The notes below the pieces were generated by a model. The model did no database searches. It had not been told where the DNA came from and saw only the letters and a program-made list of their open reading frames with translations. The position numbers and the translations under genes are program-made. Below are positions 18,959 to 28,183 of a stretch of 64,000 bases of DNA, one piece after another. The stretch covers positions 1,065,912 to 1,129,911 of the forward strand of contig NZ_RCZB01000001.1 in NCBI RefSeq assembly GCF_006438785.1. Direction: 5' to 3'. Each line of letters starts with the position of its first letter. Within the stretch, counting starts at the first letter, position 1. The stretch comes from Rhodanobacter glycinis (GTDB taxonomy: Bacteria > Pseudomonadota > Gammaproteobacteria > Xanthomonadales > Rhodanobacteraceae).

Positions 18959-18988
18959 CGAAGGGGACGGCACAAGCCGTCCCCTTCG
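18959..18988 (+). terminator. Terminator of ahpCF
   Basis: A 13-bp perfect stem (CGAAGGGGACGGC, loop ACAA) followed by TTTCG, 15 bases past the ahpF stop. It lies between the convergent ahpF and prpE genes and may serve both. Confidence 0.85.
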
Positions 18989-19000
18989 TTTCGATGGCCC

Positions 19001-20896
19001 TCAACTGCCTTGATCGGGCCCACGCTCCAGCGCGCGGCGAATATCGTCAAGCGCACCCGGATCGTCCAGCGTCGACAAGTCGCCTGGATCGCGATGTTCC
19101 GCCAGCGCTTGCAGCGAGCGGCGCAGCAACTTGCCGGATCGGGTCTTCGGCAAGGCATTCACCAGGTAAACCCGTGACGGTTTCGCCAGGCCACCCAGTT
19201 GATCCACCACGCACTGCTGCATCGCCTGCGTCACCGCACCGGTGCCGTCGCCCGCGTCCTGCTTCAGCGTGACAAACACGATGGGCACCTGCCCCTTCAG
19301 CTCGTCCTTGATGCCGACCACCGCCGCCTCGGCCACCGCCGGATGGCTGGCCACCGCCTCCTCGATCTCGCGCGTGCCCAACCGATGGCCGGCCACGTTG
19401 ATCACGTCGTCGGTGCGACCGAGGATGAACGTATAGCCGTCCTCGTCGCGTACCGCCCAGTCGAGCGAGCTGTACAGCAGTTCCTTGAAGTGGCTGAAAT
19501 AGCTGTACACGTAACGGTCGTCGTCGCGCCATACCGTGGTCAGGCAACCCGGCGGCAAAGGCGGCTTGAACACCAGTACCCCTTTCACGCCGGCGGCGAC
19601 TTCCTTGCCGGTGTTCTCGTCGATCACCTTCATCTTGTAGCCCGGCGCCGGCAGCCCGGGTGAGCCGAACCTGGTCGGTTTCAACTCCAGCCCCGGCATC
19701 AGCGTGATCGCCGGCCAGCCGGTCTCGGTCTGCCAGTAGTTGTCGATCACTGGCACCCCAAGTGCCTCGGTGATCCACTGCGCGGTCGGCTCGTCCAGCG
19801 GTTCGCCGGCGAGAAACAACCACTTCAGTTTCGACAGGTCGTACTTCTTCAGCCAGCTCTCGTCCTGCTTCTTCAGCACACGGATCGCCGTGGGCGAGGA
19901 GAACATCGTGTGCACACCGTAACGCTCGCAGAGCTGCCACCAGATGCCCGGGTCCGGCCGCGTTGGCATACCCTCGTACAGCAGCGAAGTGGCGCCGCCG
20001 ATCAGCGGGCCATAGACGTTGTACGAATGCCCCACCGCCCAACCCACGTCCGACGTGGAAAACATCACCTGTCCTGGTGCGATGTCGAACACGGTGCGGA
20101 TCGACAATGCCATCGCCACCGCATAGCCGCCCACGTCGCGCTGCACGCCTTTCGGCCTGCCGGTGGTGCCGGAGGTGTACAGCAGGTAGCTCGGCTCGTT
20201 CGATTCCAGCCAGGTTACCGGCACTTCGACGCCTTCGTGCGCCCTGCGCAGTTCGGCGAAATCGAGATCGCGCCCGGCCATGCGGGTCATCTGCGGATCG
20301 AGTCCACGATCGACAATCAGCACATGCGGTGGCGGCGCCGAGGACTCGTTCAATGCCGCATCCACCAGCGGCTTGTACGGAATCACCTTGCCGCCACGCA
20401 TGCCCGCATCGGCAGCGATCAGCAGCTTCGGCTGCGCGTCGTCGATGCGCAGCGCCAGGTTGTGCGCGGCAAAACCGCCGAACACCACAGAGTGGATCGC
20501 ACCGATCCGTGCGCACGCCAGCATCGCGAACACCGCCTCGGCCATGTTCGGCAAGTAGATCACCACCCGGTCGCCCTTACCCACGTCCAGCGACCGCAGC
20601 ACGGCGGCGAACGCATTCACTTCCCAGTACAGCTCGCGATAGGTGAACTCGCGGGTGACACCCGTTTCGCTGGAAATCGCCACCAGTGCCAGCTGCTCGG
20701 CACGCTCGGCCAGGTGTCGGTCGACCGCGTTGTAGCAGAGGCTAGTGGTGCCACCGACGAACCAGCGGCGGAACGGCGGATTCGACTGGTCGAGGATCTG
20801 CTGTGGCGGCGACTCCCAGTGGATCCGCCGCGCCTGCTCGGCCCAGAATTGCTCCGGCTCGTCGATCGACTGTCGATAGAACTCCTCGTAGCGCAT
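19001..20896 (-). CDS. prpE: Propionyl-CoA synthetase (acetyl-CoA synthetase family)
   Basis: Activates propionate (and probably acetate) to the CoA thioester via an acyl-AMP, feeding the methylcitrate cycle encoded in this window. The 631 residues match PrpE. The N-terminal MRYEEFYRQSIDEPEQFW is typical of PrpE rather than Acs. The ATP-binding loop YTSGTTGRPKG, the adenylate block WQTETGWP, the hinge GRTDDVINVAGHRL and the catalytic, acetylatable Lys in PKTRSGKLLRR are all present. It is a single gene, not in an operon with prpBC. A CrbS/CrbR-type acetate-switch pair lies about 8 kb away and is a likely regulator by analogy. Confidence 0.92.
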   Translation of the reverse strand: MRYEEFYRQSIDEPEQFWAEQARRIHWESPPQQILDQSNPPFRRWFVGGTTSLCYNAVDRHLAERAEQLALVAISSETGVTREFTYRELYWEVNAFAAVLRSLDVGKGDRVVIYLPNMAEAVFAMLACARIGAIHSVVFGGFAAHNLALRIDDAQPKLLIAADAGMRGGKVIPYKPLVDAALNESSAPPPHVLIVDRGLDPQMTRMAGRDLDFAELRRAHEGVEVPVTWLESNEPSYLLYTSGTTGRPKGVQRDVGGYAVAMALSIRTVFDIAPGQVMFSTSDVGWAVGHSYNVYGPLIGGATSLLYEGMPTRPDPGIWWQLCERYGVHTMFSSPTAIRVLKKQDESWLKKYDLSKLKWLFLAGEPLDEPTAQWITEALGVPVIDNYWQTETGWPAITLMPGLELKPTRFGSPGLPAPGYKMKVIDENTGKEVAAGVKGVLVFKPPLPPGCLTTVWRDDDRYVYSYFSHFKELLYSSLDWAVRDEDGYTFILGRTDDVINVAGHRLGTREIEEAVASHPAVAEAAVVGIKDELKGQVPIVFVTLKQDAGDGTGAVTQAMQQCVVDQLGGLAKPSRVYLVNALPKTRSGKLLRRSLQALAEHRDPGDLSTLDDPGALDDIRRALERGPDQGS

Positions 20897-21000
20897 GCCA
20901 GCCTCCGGGTTATCGCTGTACTCCAGCCTAGACCAAGCCAGCGCATGACATCAGCGCGACCATAGTCTTAGCCCAATGCCGGGGACGGCTTCCGCAACGC

Positions 21001-21036
21001 TTGACCCTCACGTAACGTGAGCCCTCAGCCTATGCG
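21001..21036 (+). promoter_or_regulatory. MerR-type promoter and operator of the TipAS regulator
   Basis: A -35 box TTGACC (21001-21006) is followed at once by the perfect palindrome CTCACGTAACGTGAG (21007-21021) and a weak -10 region around 21026-21033. An overlong spacer filled by a palindrome is the hallmark of promoters that MerR proteins activate by DNA distortion, and it lies directly before a merR gene, so autoregulation is likely. Confidence 0.75.
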
Positions 21037-21063
21037 GCACGCGATGCGGAAGGAGTGAGGACG

Positions 21064-22092
21064 ATGTTGCTGACTGTGGGCGAACTGGCCAGGCGCTGCG
21101 GAATGACCGTGCGCGCATTGCATCACTACGACGCCATCGGCCTGCTCCAGCCCGCATCGCGGTCCGGTGCCGGCTACCGGCTTTATGCGCGAGCGGACAT
21201 TGAACGTCTGCATCGCATCCAGGCCCTGCGCCAACTTGGCCTGTCGCTGACCGACATCGGCACTGCCCTGTCCGGACCACAACAGCCACTGGCTGACGTG
21301 GTCGACCGCCAGATCGCGCAGATCGACCGCGAACTGACCGAGGCCGCAAACCTGCGTGAGCGGCTGGTGTACCTGCGCACGCAACTGGCGAACGGACAGT
21401 CCCCTGACCTGGCCGACTGGCTGGACACGCTGGAGTTGATGACGATGTACGAGAAGTATTTTTCCCCCGAGGAACTGAAGGCCCTGCCACTGCACACCAA
21501 CCCGGATGTGCAGGTGGAATGGAGTGCGCTGATCGGCGCCGTGCAATCAGCGATGGACCGTGGCGCAACCCCGGAATACGCGGACGTGCAGATGCTCGCG
21601 CTGCGCTGGATGACGATGATCGAACGCGGCACCGGGAACAACCCCGAGTTCCTCATGCGCTTGCACGCCATGAACGAGAACGAACCCGCTGCCCGCGCGC
21701 AGAGCGGCATCACGCAAGCACTGCAGGCCTTCGTGGAAGCATCGGTCGTCGCCGCGCGGCTGGCGATCTTCGCGCGCTACCTGGACGCGCACGACATGGA
21801 GCGCATGCGCGCCAACTACGGCAAGCAGATGTACGCCTGGCCGATGCTGATCGCCGATCTGCGCAAGGCCATGGATGAAAACACGCCCGCAGATGACCCG
21901 AAGGTGCAGCAGATGGCCCGGCGCTGGATGGAATTGTTCCGCGCCTACGCTGGCGACGCCCCTGCCACCCACGCACGCATCCGTGAGGCGTATGCGAAAG
22001 AACCCGACCTGCGCAGTGGCAGTTCGGTGGACGATGCGCTGCTGGGCTATGTGCGAGACGCGCTCGCCAGTCTGGCGCCGACGGCACACTGA
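21064..22092 (+). CDS. MerR-family regulator with TipAS-like ligand domain
   Basis: A 342-residue protein. Residues 1-70 are the winged-helix MerR domain (LTVGELARRCGMTVRALHHY, then the RLYARADIERLHRIQ wing), followed by a coiled-coil dimer helix. Residues about 220-335 are a helical TipAS-type domain that in relatives binds thiopeptides or other amphipathic drugs. The middle region (about 110-220) is also helical and may be a second ligand domain. ATG 21064 follows AGGAG with 9 bases; a GTG at 21055 is too close to it. A drug-efflux or stress target is expected, but none is adjacent. Confidence 0.85.
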   Translation: MLLTVGELARRCGMTVRALHHYDAIGLLQPASRSGAGYRLYARADIERLHRIQALRQLGLSLTDIGTALSGPQQPLADVVDRQIAQIDRELTEAANLRERLVYLRTQLANGQSPDLADWLDTLELMTMYEKYFSPEELKALPLHTNPDVQVEWSALIGAVQSAMDRGATPEYADVQMLALRWMTMIERGTGNNPEFLMRLHAMNENEPAARAQSGITQALQAFVEASVVAARLAIFARYLDAHDMERMRANYGKQMYAWPMLIADLRKAMDENTPADDPKVQQMARRWMELFRAYAGDAPATHARIREAYAKEPDLRSGSSVDDALLGYVRDALASLAPTAH

Positions 22093-22123
22093 AGTGCTGT
22101 GGACGACAGACCAACCCATAAAA

Positions 22124-22149
22124 GGAAGGACGGCCGGAGCCGCCCTTCC
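22124..22149 (-). terminator. Terminator of mdh
   Basis: On the minus strand a GGAAGGGCGGC/GCCGTCCTTCC stem is followed by TTTTAT, 24 bases past the mdh stop. Confidence 0.82.
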
Positions 22150-22173
22150 CTACTTGACTGCTGAGAGACTCGC

Positions 22174-23160
22174 TTACTTCTTCGCGAACAGGTGCTCGAC
22201 ACCCGCACGCTCTTCGCGCAGTTCCTTGTCGGTGGCATCCATGCGGCCGCGCGAGAAGTCGTTGATCGCCAGACCCTGCACGATCGTGTACTTGCCGTCC
22301 TTCACGGTCACCGGGTAGCCGTAGATCACACCCGGCGCGATACCGTAGGAACCATCGGACGGGATGCCCATCGAGACCCAGTCGCCCTCGGCGGTGCCCT
22401 GTGCCCAGTAGCGCATGTGGTCGATCGCCGCCGATGCCGCGGAAGCTGCTGACGAGGCGCCGCGCGCCTTGATGATCGCCGCGCCGCGCTGCTGCACGGT
22501 CGGGATGAAGTCGTTCTCGTACCAAGCCTGGTCGATCAGCGACATCGCGGCCTTGCCGTTGACGGTGGCGTGGTGGATGTCCGGGTACTGGGTCGAGCTG
22601 TGGTTGCCCCAGATCGTCATCTTGCGGATGTCGGTGGTATGCGCGCCGGCCTTCTCGGCCAGCTGGCTCAGCGCGCGGTTGTGGTCGAGGCGGACCATCG
22701 CGGTGAAGCAGTTCGGATCCAGATCCGGCGCGTTCTGCTGCGCGATCAGCGCATTGGTGTTGGCCGGGTTGCCGACCACCAGCACCTTTACGTCACGCTT
22801 GGCGTGCGCGTTCAGCGCCTTGCCCTGCGGGCCGAAGATCGCGCCGTTCGCTTCCAGCAGATCCTTGCGCTCCATGCCCGGACCGCGCGGACGCGCGCCG
22901 ACCAGCAGTGCGTAGTCGACGTCCTTGAACGCGACGTTGACATCATCGGTGGCGACCACGCCGGCCAGCGTCGGGAACGCGCAGTCATTGAGTTCCATCA
23001 CCACGCCCTGCAGCGATGGCAGCGCCGGGGTGATTTCCAGCAGGTGCAGGATCACCGGCTGATCCGGACCCAGCATGTCGCCAGCGGCAATGCGGAACAG
23101 CAAGGCATAACCGATCTGGCCGGCGGCGCCGGTAACGGCAACTCGAACGGGGGCTTTCAT
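22174..23160 (-). CDS. mdh: Malate dehydrogenase
   Basis: NAD-dependent oxidation of malate to oxaloacetate in the TCA cycle. The 328-residue product is of the cytosolic-like, group 2 type: nucleotide site [17 protein letters not shown], the long [16 protein letters not shown] loop, LDHNRAL and the catalytic His in [12 protein letters not shown]. The start [11 protein letters not shown] is normal. It supplies oxaloacetate that PrpC needs. Confidence 0.95.
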   Translation of the reverse strand: MKAPVRVAVTGAAGQIGYALLFRIAAGDMLGPDQPVILHLLEITPALPSLQGVVMELNDCAFPTLAGVVATDDVNVAFKDVDYALLVGARPRGPGMERKDLLEANGAIFGPQGKALNAHAKRDVKVLVVGNPANTNALIAQQNAPDLDPNCFTAMVRLDHNRALSQLAEKAGAHTTDIRKMTIWGNHSSTQYPDIHHATVNGKAAMSLIDQAWYENDFIPTVQQRGAAIIKARGASSAASAASAAIDHMRYWAQGTAEGDWVSMGIPSDGSYGIAPGVIYGYPVTVKDGKYTIVQGLAINDFSRGRMDATDKELREERAGVEHLFAKK

Positions 23161-23195
23161 GGACGGTGACTCCTCAGTTGAATGTTCAGTTCTTC

Positions 23196-23266
23196 GTGGG
23201 CGCGGCTTCAGCCGCGATGCATTTGATGTTGCACGAAAGAGCCATCGCGGCTGAAGCCGTTCCCAC
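23196..23266. repeat. REPIN-like inverted REP pair (copy 2)
   Basis: Left arm at 23196-23219 (GTGGGCGCGGCTTCAGCCGC then GATG), right arm at 23243-23266 its reverse complement with small changes. Same element as at 3168-3245 and 26126-26194. It lies between the mdh start and the aminotransferase stop. Confidence 0.85.
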
Positions 23267-23277
23267 AGTCAATGCAG

Positions 23278-24477
23278 TCAGCTCAATTCGGCGAAGAACT
23301 CGGCGATGCGTGCGAGTCCCGGCTCCAGCTGTGCGGTCGGGCAGGTGTAGGAAATGCGCAACGCACGCGGCTCGCCGAACGCCGAGCCCGGCACGCAGGC
23401 CACGCCCTTGGCTTCCAGCAGCGCGGCGCAGAACTCCACGTCATTGCCGATCTTGATGCCGTTGTGGCTCTTGCCAAACGCCACCGAAATATCCGGAAAC
23501 GCATAGAACGCGCCCTGCGGCCGCGGGCAGACGACGCCGGGAATCGCGCTGAGCGCAGCGAACACGGTGTCGCGCTTGCCGGCGAACTCGGCGCACTTGG
23601 CCTTGGGAATATCCTGCGGACCGCTGAGCGCCGCCACCGCTGCTGCCGTGATCACTTCAGGCAGGCTGGTGATGTGATTGGAGTTGAGCGTGGTGATCGC
23701 TTTCGCCACCGACTCCGGTCCGGCGATCAGGCCAACGCGCCAGCCCGGCATGCCATAGGTCTTGGACACCGAATCGACGAAGATCACCCGCTCGCGCAAC
23801 TCGGGCTTCGCGAACACGAAGTTATGGTAGCCAAGGCCATCGAACACCATCGAGTTGTAGATGTCGTCGGTGATCACCCAGGTATCCGGATGCTTCACCA
23901 ACACTTCGGCCAGCGCGGCAATCTCCTCGCCCGTGTAGACCATGCCGGTCGGATTGGACGGGTTGTTGAACAGGAACACCTTCGGCTTGCGCGCCAACGC
24001 GGCATCAAGCTGCGCCGGGGTGAGCTTGTAGTTCTGCTCCGCACCGCAATGCATCACATTGATCTTCGCGCCGACGATATCGGCGATGTCGCGGTAGCTG
24101 GTCCAGTACGGCGCCGCGAAGCAGATCTCGTCGCCCTCGTCGAGCAGTGCCTCGGCCAGGTTGTACAACACCTGCTTGGCGCCAATGCCGATCGACAGGT
24201 TCATCCGCGTGTAGCCGTCGAAGCCGAGTGCCTCGATGTGCTTCAGGAACGCGTCCAGCAGCGCATCGGCGCCACGGTTGCTGCCGTACTGACCCGAGTC
24301 GTGCGACAAGGCTTCGCGCGCGGCGGCGTACACATGCTCGCCCGGCAGGAAGTTCGGCACACCGATCGAGAAACTGATGATGTCGCGGCCGGCAGCCTTG
24401 AGCTGCCGGGCCTTTTCGGCAATCACCATGATCGCGCTGGGTTTGGCGCGGCCGACGCGCTGGGCGAGCTGGGGCAT
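23278..24477 (-). CDS. Class I PLP aminotransferase (aspartate/alanine type)
   Basis: A 399-residue fold-type I aminotransferase. Family motifs are visible: SIGVPNFLPGEHV, FNNPSNPTGMVYTGEE with the cofactor Asn, DDIYNSMVFDG, the PLP Lys in DSVSKTYGMPGWRVG, and a substrate-carboxylate Arg in LRISYTC near the end. It is likely an aspartate or broad-specificity aminotransferase; substrate cannot be read from sequence. The start at 24477 (MPQLAQRVGRAKPS) fits the family; the open frame upstream does not. Confidence 0.88.
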   Translation of the reverse strand: MPQLAQRVGRAKPSAIMVIAEKARQLKAAGRDIISFSIGVPNFLPGEHVYAAAREALSHDSGQYGSNRGADALLDAFLKHIEALGFDGYTRMNLSIGIGAKQVLYNLAEALLDEGDEICFAAPYWTSYRDIADIVGAKINVMHCGAEQNYKLTPAQLDAALARKPKVFLFNNPSNPTGMVYTGEEIAALAEVLVKHPDTWVITDDIYNSMVFDGLGYHNFVFAKPELRERVIFVDSVSKTYGMPGWRVGLIAGPESVAKAITTLNSNHITSLPEVITAAAVAALSGPQDIPKAKCAEFAGKRDTVFAALSAIPGVVCPRPQGAFYAFPDISVAFGKSHNGIKIGNDVEFCAALLEAKGVACVPGSAFGEPRALRISYTCPTAQLEPGLARIAEFFAELS

Positions 24478-24637
24478 GGGTATCTCACGCGGGGGAGGAA
24501 GCAAAGGCGGTGATTTTATCACGCCAGCAAGACCCTCGCGCTGGCTGTGGCAGCTCGCTGCAATGCCGCGGCGATCACGGCATGATGCCCACGTCTGCAC
24601 AGCGGACATCGCAACTTCACGACCGAAGGAGATCCGC

Positions 24638-24892
24638 ATGCATTGGCTTTGGGTATTCGTGATTGGATTGATTGTCGGCCTGGTGGCCAAACTGCTGATG
24701 CCGGGCAAGGACCCGGGCGGCTTCATCATCACCGCCATCATCGGCATCGCCGGCTCGCTGCTGGCGACCTGGATAGGCCAGAACGTGTTTGGCTGGTATC
24801 AGGAAGGACAATCGGCCGGGTTCATCGCGTCGGTGGTTGGCGCGATCGTGTTGCTGCTTATCTATCACCTGCTCAGGCGCAAATCGGCTTGA
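24638..24892 (+). CDS. GlsB/YeaQ/YmgE-family small membrane protein
   Basis: An 84-residue protein with three hydrophobic Gly-rich helices (WVFVIGLIVGLVAKLLMPG, FIITAIIGIAGSLLATWIG, FIASVVGAIVLLLIYHLL), the transglycosylase-associated family often induced by stress. The GKDPGGF loop after the first helix is typical. AAGGAG lies 6 bases before the ATG. Its function is unknown. Confidence 0.88.
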   Translation: MHWLWVFVIGLIVGLVAKLLMPGKDPGGFIITAIIGIAGSLLATWIGQNVFGWYQEGQSAGFIASVVGAIVLLLIYHLLRRKSA

Positions 24893-24901
24893 GCAGCTAT
24901 T

Positions 24902-24930
24902 CCGGCGAAGCGAAACTTCGCCGGGGTTTT
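24902..24930 (+). terminator. Terminator of the YeaQ-type gene
   Basis: A 9-bp perfect stem CCGGCGAAG/CTTCGCCGG with a CGAAA loop at 24902-24924, followed by GGTTTT. It lies between convergent genes. Confidence 0.8.
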
Positions 24931-24944
24931 CATTGCAGGCTGGA

Positions 24945-25379
24945 TCAGCTTCGCGACGTGCCACCGAGCAACTCGCCGGCCAGGCCTTCGAGCATGCCCA
25001 GATTGAAACCGCCGCCGCCCTGCCCGTCAGCCGGCACCTGGCCATCCGGCGTCAGGTGATCAACCGCATGCGGCAACACCTGCGAAAGCTTGCCGAGCAA
25101 CTCGTTCGGGTCGACGCCGAGCTTGCCGGCTGCCTCCTGCACCAGCGACCCCATACCGCCGCTCTGCAGCGCCTGACCCAGTTGGTCGCCCGATACCGGC
25201 TGGTTCGCGCCGGTACCGACCCACGACTGCACCGCGCCACCGAGCCCGTGCTGCTGCAGCATGCTGATCAGGCCCTGGACACCGCCAGCCTTCTCGATCA
25301 ACTGACCAGCAACGCCAATCAGCGAGCCACTACCCGCCTGCTGTCCCTGATCACCGAGCAAATCATTGAGGAATGACAT
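24945..25379 (-). CDS. YidB-family (DUF937) protein
   Basis: A 144-residue protein starting MSFLNDLLGDQGQQAGSG, with the Gln/Gly-rich helical DUF937 repeats (LIGVAGQLIEKAGGVQGLIS, VSGDQLGQALQSGGMGSLVQ) and a Gly-rich end. No signal peptide or transmembrane segment, so probably cytosolic. AGGGAGA lies 6 bases before the ATG. The family has no firmly known function. Confidence 0.85.
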   Translation of the reverse strand: MSFLNDLLGDQGQQAGSGSLIGVAGQLIEKAGGVQGLISMLQQHGLGGAVQSWVGTGANQPVSGDQLGQALQSGGMGSLVQEAAGKLGVDPNELLGKLSQVLPHAVDHLTPDGQVPADGQGGGGFNLGMLEGLAGELLGGTSRS

Positions 25380-25469
25380 GATCGTTCTCCCTGGAAGATG
25401 TGAATGAAGGTATCGCCCGTCGATCATAGGCCTGCGCCAGCAGCCCTGTCGTGACATCGGCGCACAAAA

Positions 25470-25496
25470 AAACCGCCGGCTGCAAACCGGCGGTTT
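25470..25496 (-). terminator. Terminator of the cyclophilin gene
   Basis: A 10-bp perfect stem AAACCGCCGG/CCGGCGGTTT, followed on the minus strand by a T run, 23 bases beyond the stop codon. Confidence 0.87.
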
Positions 25497-25519
25497 CTTG
25501 CGAATCCAGGGCTGGAAAC

Positions 25520-26029
25520 TCAGCCGCGCTCGTCGAGCACCGCATTCCACTCTTTCACGCGATCGGACTGCGCATTCAGCAGCGCATCGACGTCACCTTC
25601 GACGGTGACCTTCTCGATCGTGTCGCCCTGCTGGATCGTGTTGACCACGGCCATGTCAGCCGCATCGACCACTTCGCCGAACACGCTGTGCTTGCCGTCC
25701 AGCCACGGCGTGGCGCCATGGGTGATGAAGAACTGGCTGCCGTTTGTACGCGGGCCGGCGTTGGCCATCGACAGAACGCCGGGCTTGTCGTGACGCAGCG
25801 AGGCGTTGAACTCGTCTTCGAACTTGTAGCCCGGGCCGCCGCGGCCACTGCCCTCGGGGCAACCGCCCTGGACCATGAAGTCGGCGATCACGCGATGGAA
25901 CGACAGCCCGTCGTAGTAGCCGCGCTTGGCCAGGTTGACGAAGTTGGCGACCGTGACCGGCGCCTTGTCTTCATGCAGGCGCAGGTGGATCGGGCCGCGG
26001 TTGGTGGTGAAGGTGACATTGATGGTCAT
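25520..26029 (-). CDS. Cyclophilin-type peptidyl-prolyl isomerase
   Basis: A 169-residue PpiB-like cyclophilin without signal peptide, so cytosolic. Catalytic Arg and neighbours lie in [19 protein letters not shown], the substrate pocket in [20 protein letters not shown], then [13 protein letters not shown]. Start [14 protein letters not shown] is standard. It speeds up proline isomerisation during folding. Confidence 0.93.
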   Translation of the reverse strand: MTINVTFTTNRGPIHLRLHEDKAPVTVANFVNLAKRGYYDGLSFHRVIADFMVQGGCPEGSGRGGPGYKFEDEFNASLRHDKPGVLSMANAGPRTNGSQFFITHGATPWLDGKHSVFGEVVDAADMAVVNTIQQGDTIEKVTVEGDVDALLNAQSDRVKEWNAVLDERG

Positions 26030-26125
26030 CGCAAATCCTTGGGTTCAAAAGCTGCGCCGTGCCACGACACGGACACGAGGGTTGCCAAGAATACCCCAGC
26101 GGCAGCACCCAAGGCATGCACCGTG

Positions 26126-26194
26126 GTGGGAGCGGCTTCAGCCGCGGCGCTACCGAACTGATGTCAAAGGCATCGCGGCTGAAGCCGCTCCCAC
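26126..26194. repeat. REPIN-like inverted REP pair (copy 3)
   Basis: Left arm GTGGGAGCGGCTTCAGCCGC begins at 26126; the right arm at 26171-26194 is its reverse complement apart from a few bases. Third copy in the window, again between two genes (cyclophilin start and oligomer hydrolase stop). Confidence 0.85.
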
Positions 26195-26216
26195 TGAACT
26201 TTTGCAGCACCGCTCC

Positions 26217-28067
26217 CTACGGCAAGCCCAGCATGCTGCGCGCCAGCGCACCCGCGCCACGCGGCTGTGCCGCCGGCGTCGGCACGTCGGTCGGCCACGT
26301 CGCGCCCTCGTACAGGTATGACCACAACCGATCCAGTGCCGCATAGCCAAACGGCAGCAGCGGCACGTGGTGTTCACCGAAACCGGGCAGGGCCAGGAAC
26401 GCATCGAAGTGTTGCGCGTACGGCACTCGCCAATAATTCGGCTCGCGTCCTTCCCCACGCAGCCACGCCACATACGGCTCGGAACTGAATGCGGTGGGCA
26501 GCAGCCCGTCGCCGGCGCCATGCACGATCCACAGCGGCAGGTCGCTGCGCGGCAACCTGGCCGCAGCGGCGGCTATCGAAGCATGCAACGCCTGCGCTTC
26601 GTGATCGCCGCCAGTCCACAATGCACGCAGGCACTCCATGCCGATCAGGGTGGGATCGGTCGAGACCTGGGTGCCGCCGAACAGGCCGATGCTCTTGTCG
26701 GGTGGAATGCCCGCGCCATCCGCCCACCATCCGGCACGGGCGAAAGGGTCGGTCGCGCCTGGCAGGCCGCCGACGCCGAGCGCGGCATAGCGGAAGCCGC
26801 ATGGCATGTCGGTGGCACCCCGGCGCAGATAGGACGAGGCGTAACCCGCAGCAATCACCCGCCACAGGTCGAACGCGGTGGTACTGGCCGCCGTGCTGAT
26901 CGCCTCATCCGTCCAGCCCCTGGCCTGCAGATACTGGTAGCCCTGTTCCGCCTGTTCGGCGACCGTGTCACCCCGCAATTTGCCCTGCGCGCGCAGGCTG
27001 GCACAGCGCAGCAGCCACGCCGGCGGCGGCATGCCGTTCGGCATGCGGGCAAACGGTACGCCGGCGAAGCGCGCGCTGCTCAATGCACATGGCAACCAGA
27101 TCGCTGCCTCGGTGGCGTAGTCGTACATCGCACGTCCGTGCCCGGTCGCGTAGACGTTCGGTTCCAGCGCCACCACGCCCGCGAAGAAATGCTCGTTGTC
27201 CAGACCAGCCGCCTGCAGCACGGCACCACCACCATTGGACAGGCCGGTCGCGATGATCTTCGTGTTCTGCGGCGTAAACGGCGCCTGATCCGGAAACGCG
27301 CGATCGAGCATGGCCAGCCCGAACTGCGCCGCCTGGATCACATGGCGGCCCCAGTCGGCCTCCGGGTTGTCGCCCGAGTGCATGTGTTTCACCGCGATAC
27401 CCGCGCTCGGCGGTGCCGGCGATGGCTGGAACTCCAGCTCCGCCTCGCCGCGTTTCGCATGGCGACCGTCCAGCGCCACGCCGCTGTTGTCGGCGTAGTC
27501 GAAATAACCGGTACCGGTGCCCTTGTCGGTGTAAGCCACCGCGCAGCCGCGCGGCAGACCCCACGCACCGGCCAGCGCGATCGCGCCGTAGATGCCGCGC
27601 GAACCCGACGACGGCGCGACAACAAGGCAACGCTTCTGCTTGTCGAAGTGGTCGGGCAACTGCAGCAGCACGCGATGCGGTGCACGTGCGCCCGGGATGC
27701 GCGCAAACGCCTGGTATTCGCGACCCGGCACATCGGGTACGCCGCCATACACCGTGCCATAGCCGCCCAGCGGGCCGAGATCGGCGATGCCTTTCCAGTT
27801 GGTCTGGATCGCCCGTTGGCGCAGCTCTTCAGCGGTGGGATCCAGCGGGTTCACAAACGGCAGCGGCAAACCGGCCAGGCCGGCCAGCCCCAGCCCTGCA
27901 CTCAGCAAGTCGTCGCGACCGCGATGATCGGTCACCCGTACTTCGCCGTAATCCACCTCACGCATGGCAGGTTCCTTGGTTACCGGGCTGCGGACACAAG
28001 CCGACAGCATGACTGATGCCAGCACCGGCAAGAACAGCAGCGTCGAAAGGCAGGCGGATTTCTTCAT
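26217..28067 (-). CDS. 3-hydroxybutyrate oligomer hydrolase, lipoprotein
   Basis: A 616-residue alpha/beta-hydrolase-like protein of the D-(-)-3-hydroxybutyrate oligomer hydrolase family. A signal peptide ends in the lipobox LSAC, so it should be lipid-anchored, probably at the outer membrane. The nucleophile is expected in ATGLSNGGGAVLQAAG. TGTGYFDYADNSGVALDGRH and LPLWIVHGAGDGLLPTAFSS are further family blocks. It would split oligomers released by PHB depolymerase to 3-hydroxybutyrate, and a PHB depolymerase and a 3HB permease lie within 11 kb. ATG 28067 is chosen because it gives a clean signal peptide. Confidence 0.85.
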   Translation of the reverse strand: MKKSACLSTLLFLPVLASVMLSACVRSPVTKEPAMREVDYGEVRVTDHRGRDDLLSAGLGLAGLAGLPLPFVNPLDPTAEELRQRAIQTNWKGIADLGPLGGYGTVYGGVPDVPGREYQAFARIPGARAPHRVLLQLPDHFDKQKRCLVVAPSSGSRGIYGAIALAGAWGLPRGCAVAYTDKGTGTGYFDYADNSGVALDGRHAKRGEAELEFQPSPAPPSAGIAVKHMHSGDNPEADWGRHVIQAAQFGLAMLDRAFPDQAPFTPQNTKIIATGLSNGGGAVLQAAGLDNEHFFAGVVALEPNVYATGHGRAMYDYATEAAIWLPCALSSARFAGVPFARMPNGMPPPAWLLRCASLRAQGKLRGDTVAEQAEQGYQYLQARGWTDEAISTAASTTAFDLWRVIAAGYASSYLRRGATDMPCGFRYAALGVGGLPGATDPFARAGWWADGAGIPPDKSIGLFGGTQVSTDPTLIGMECLRALWTGGDHEAQALHASIAAAAARLPRSDLPLWIVHGAGDGLLPTAFSSEPYVAWLRGEGREPNYWRVPYAQHFDAFLALPGFGEHHVPLLPFGYAALDRLWSYLYEGATWPTDVPTPAAQPRGAGALARSMLGLP

Positions 28068-28099
28068 CCCGCCACCATAACAAGCCGATCGCCGCCCGC

Positions 28100-28117
28100 C
28101 ATCGTACGAAAGTCCAG
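28100..28117 (-). promoter_or_regulatory. Candidate shared operator upstream of the oligomer hydrolase and crbR-like gene
   Basis: The minus strand reads CTGGACTTTCGTACGATG. The core GGACTTTCGTAC resembles CTTGTACTTTCGAGTAC at 28877 and CTTGTACCTTCGTAC at 35944. It sits in the divergent gap between the hydrolase and the response regulator. The link to CrbR is a guess. Confidence 0.3.
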
Positions 28118-28183
28118 TCCGGGACCATGCCATATCGCGCCCCGAACTCGACGTGACTGCCGCCGCCGGCTAACTTCAACGGC

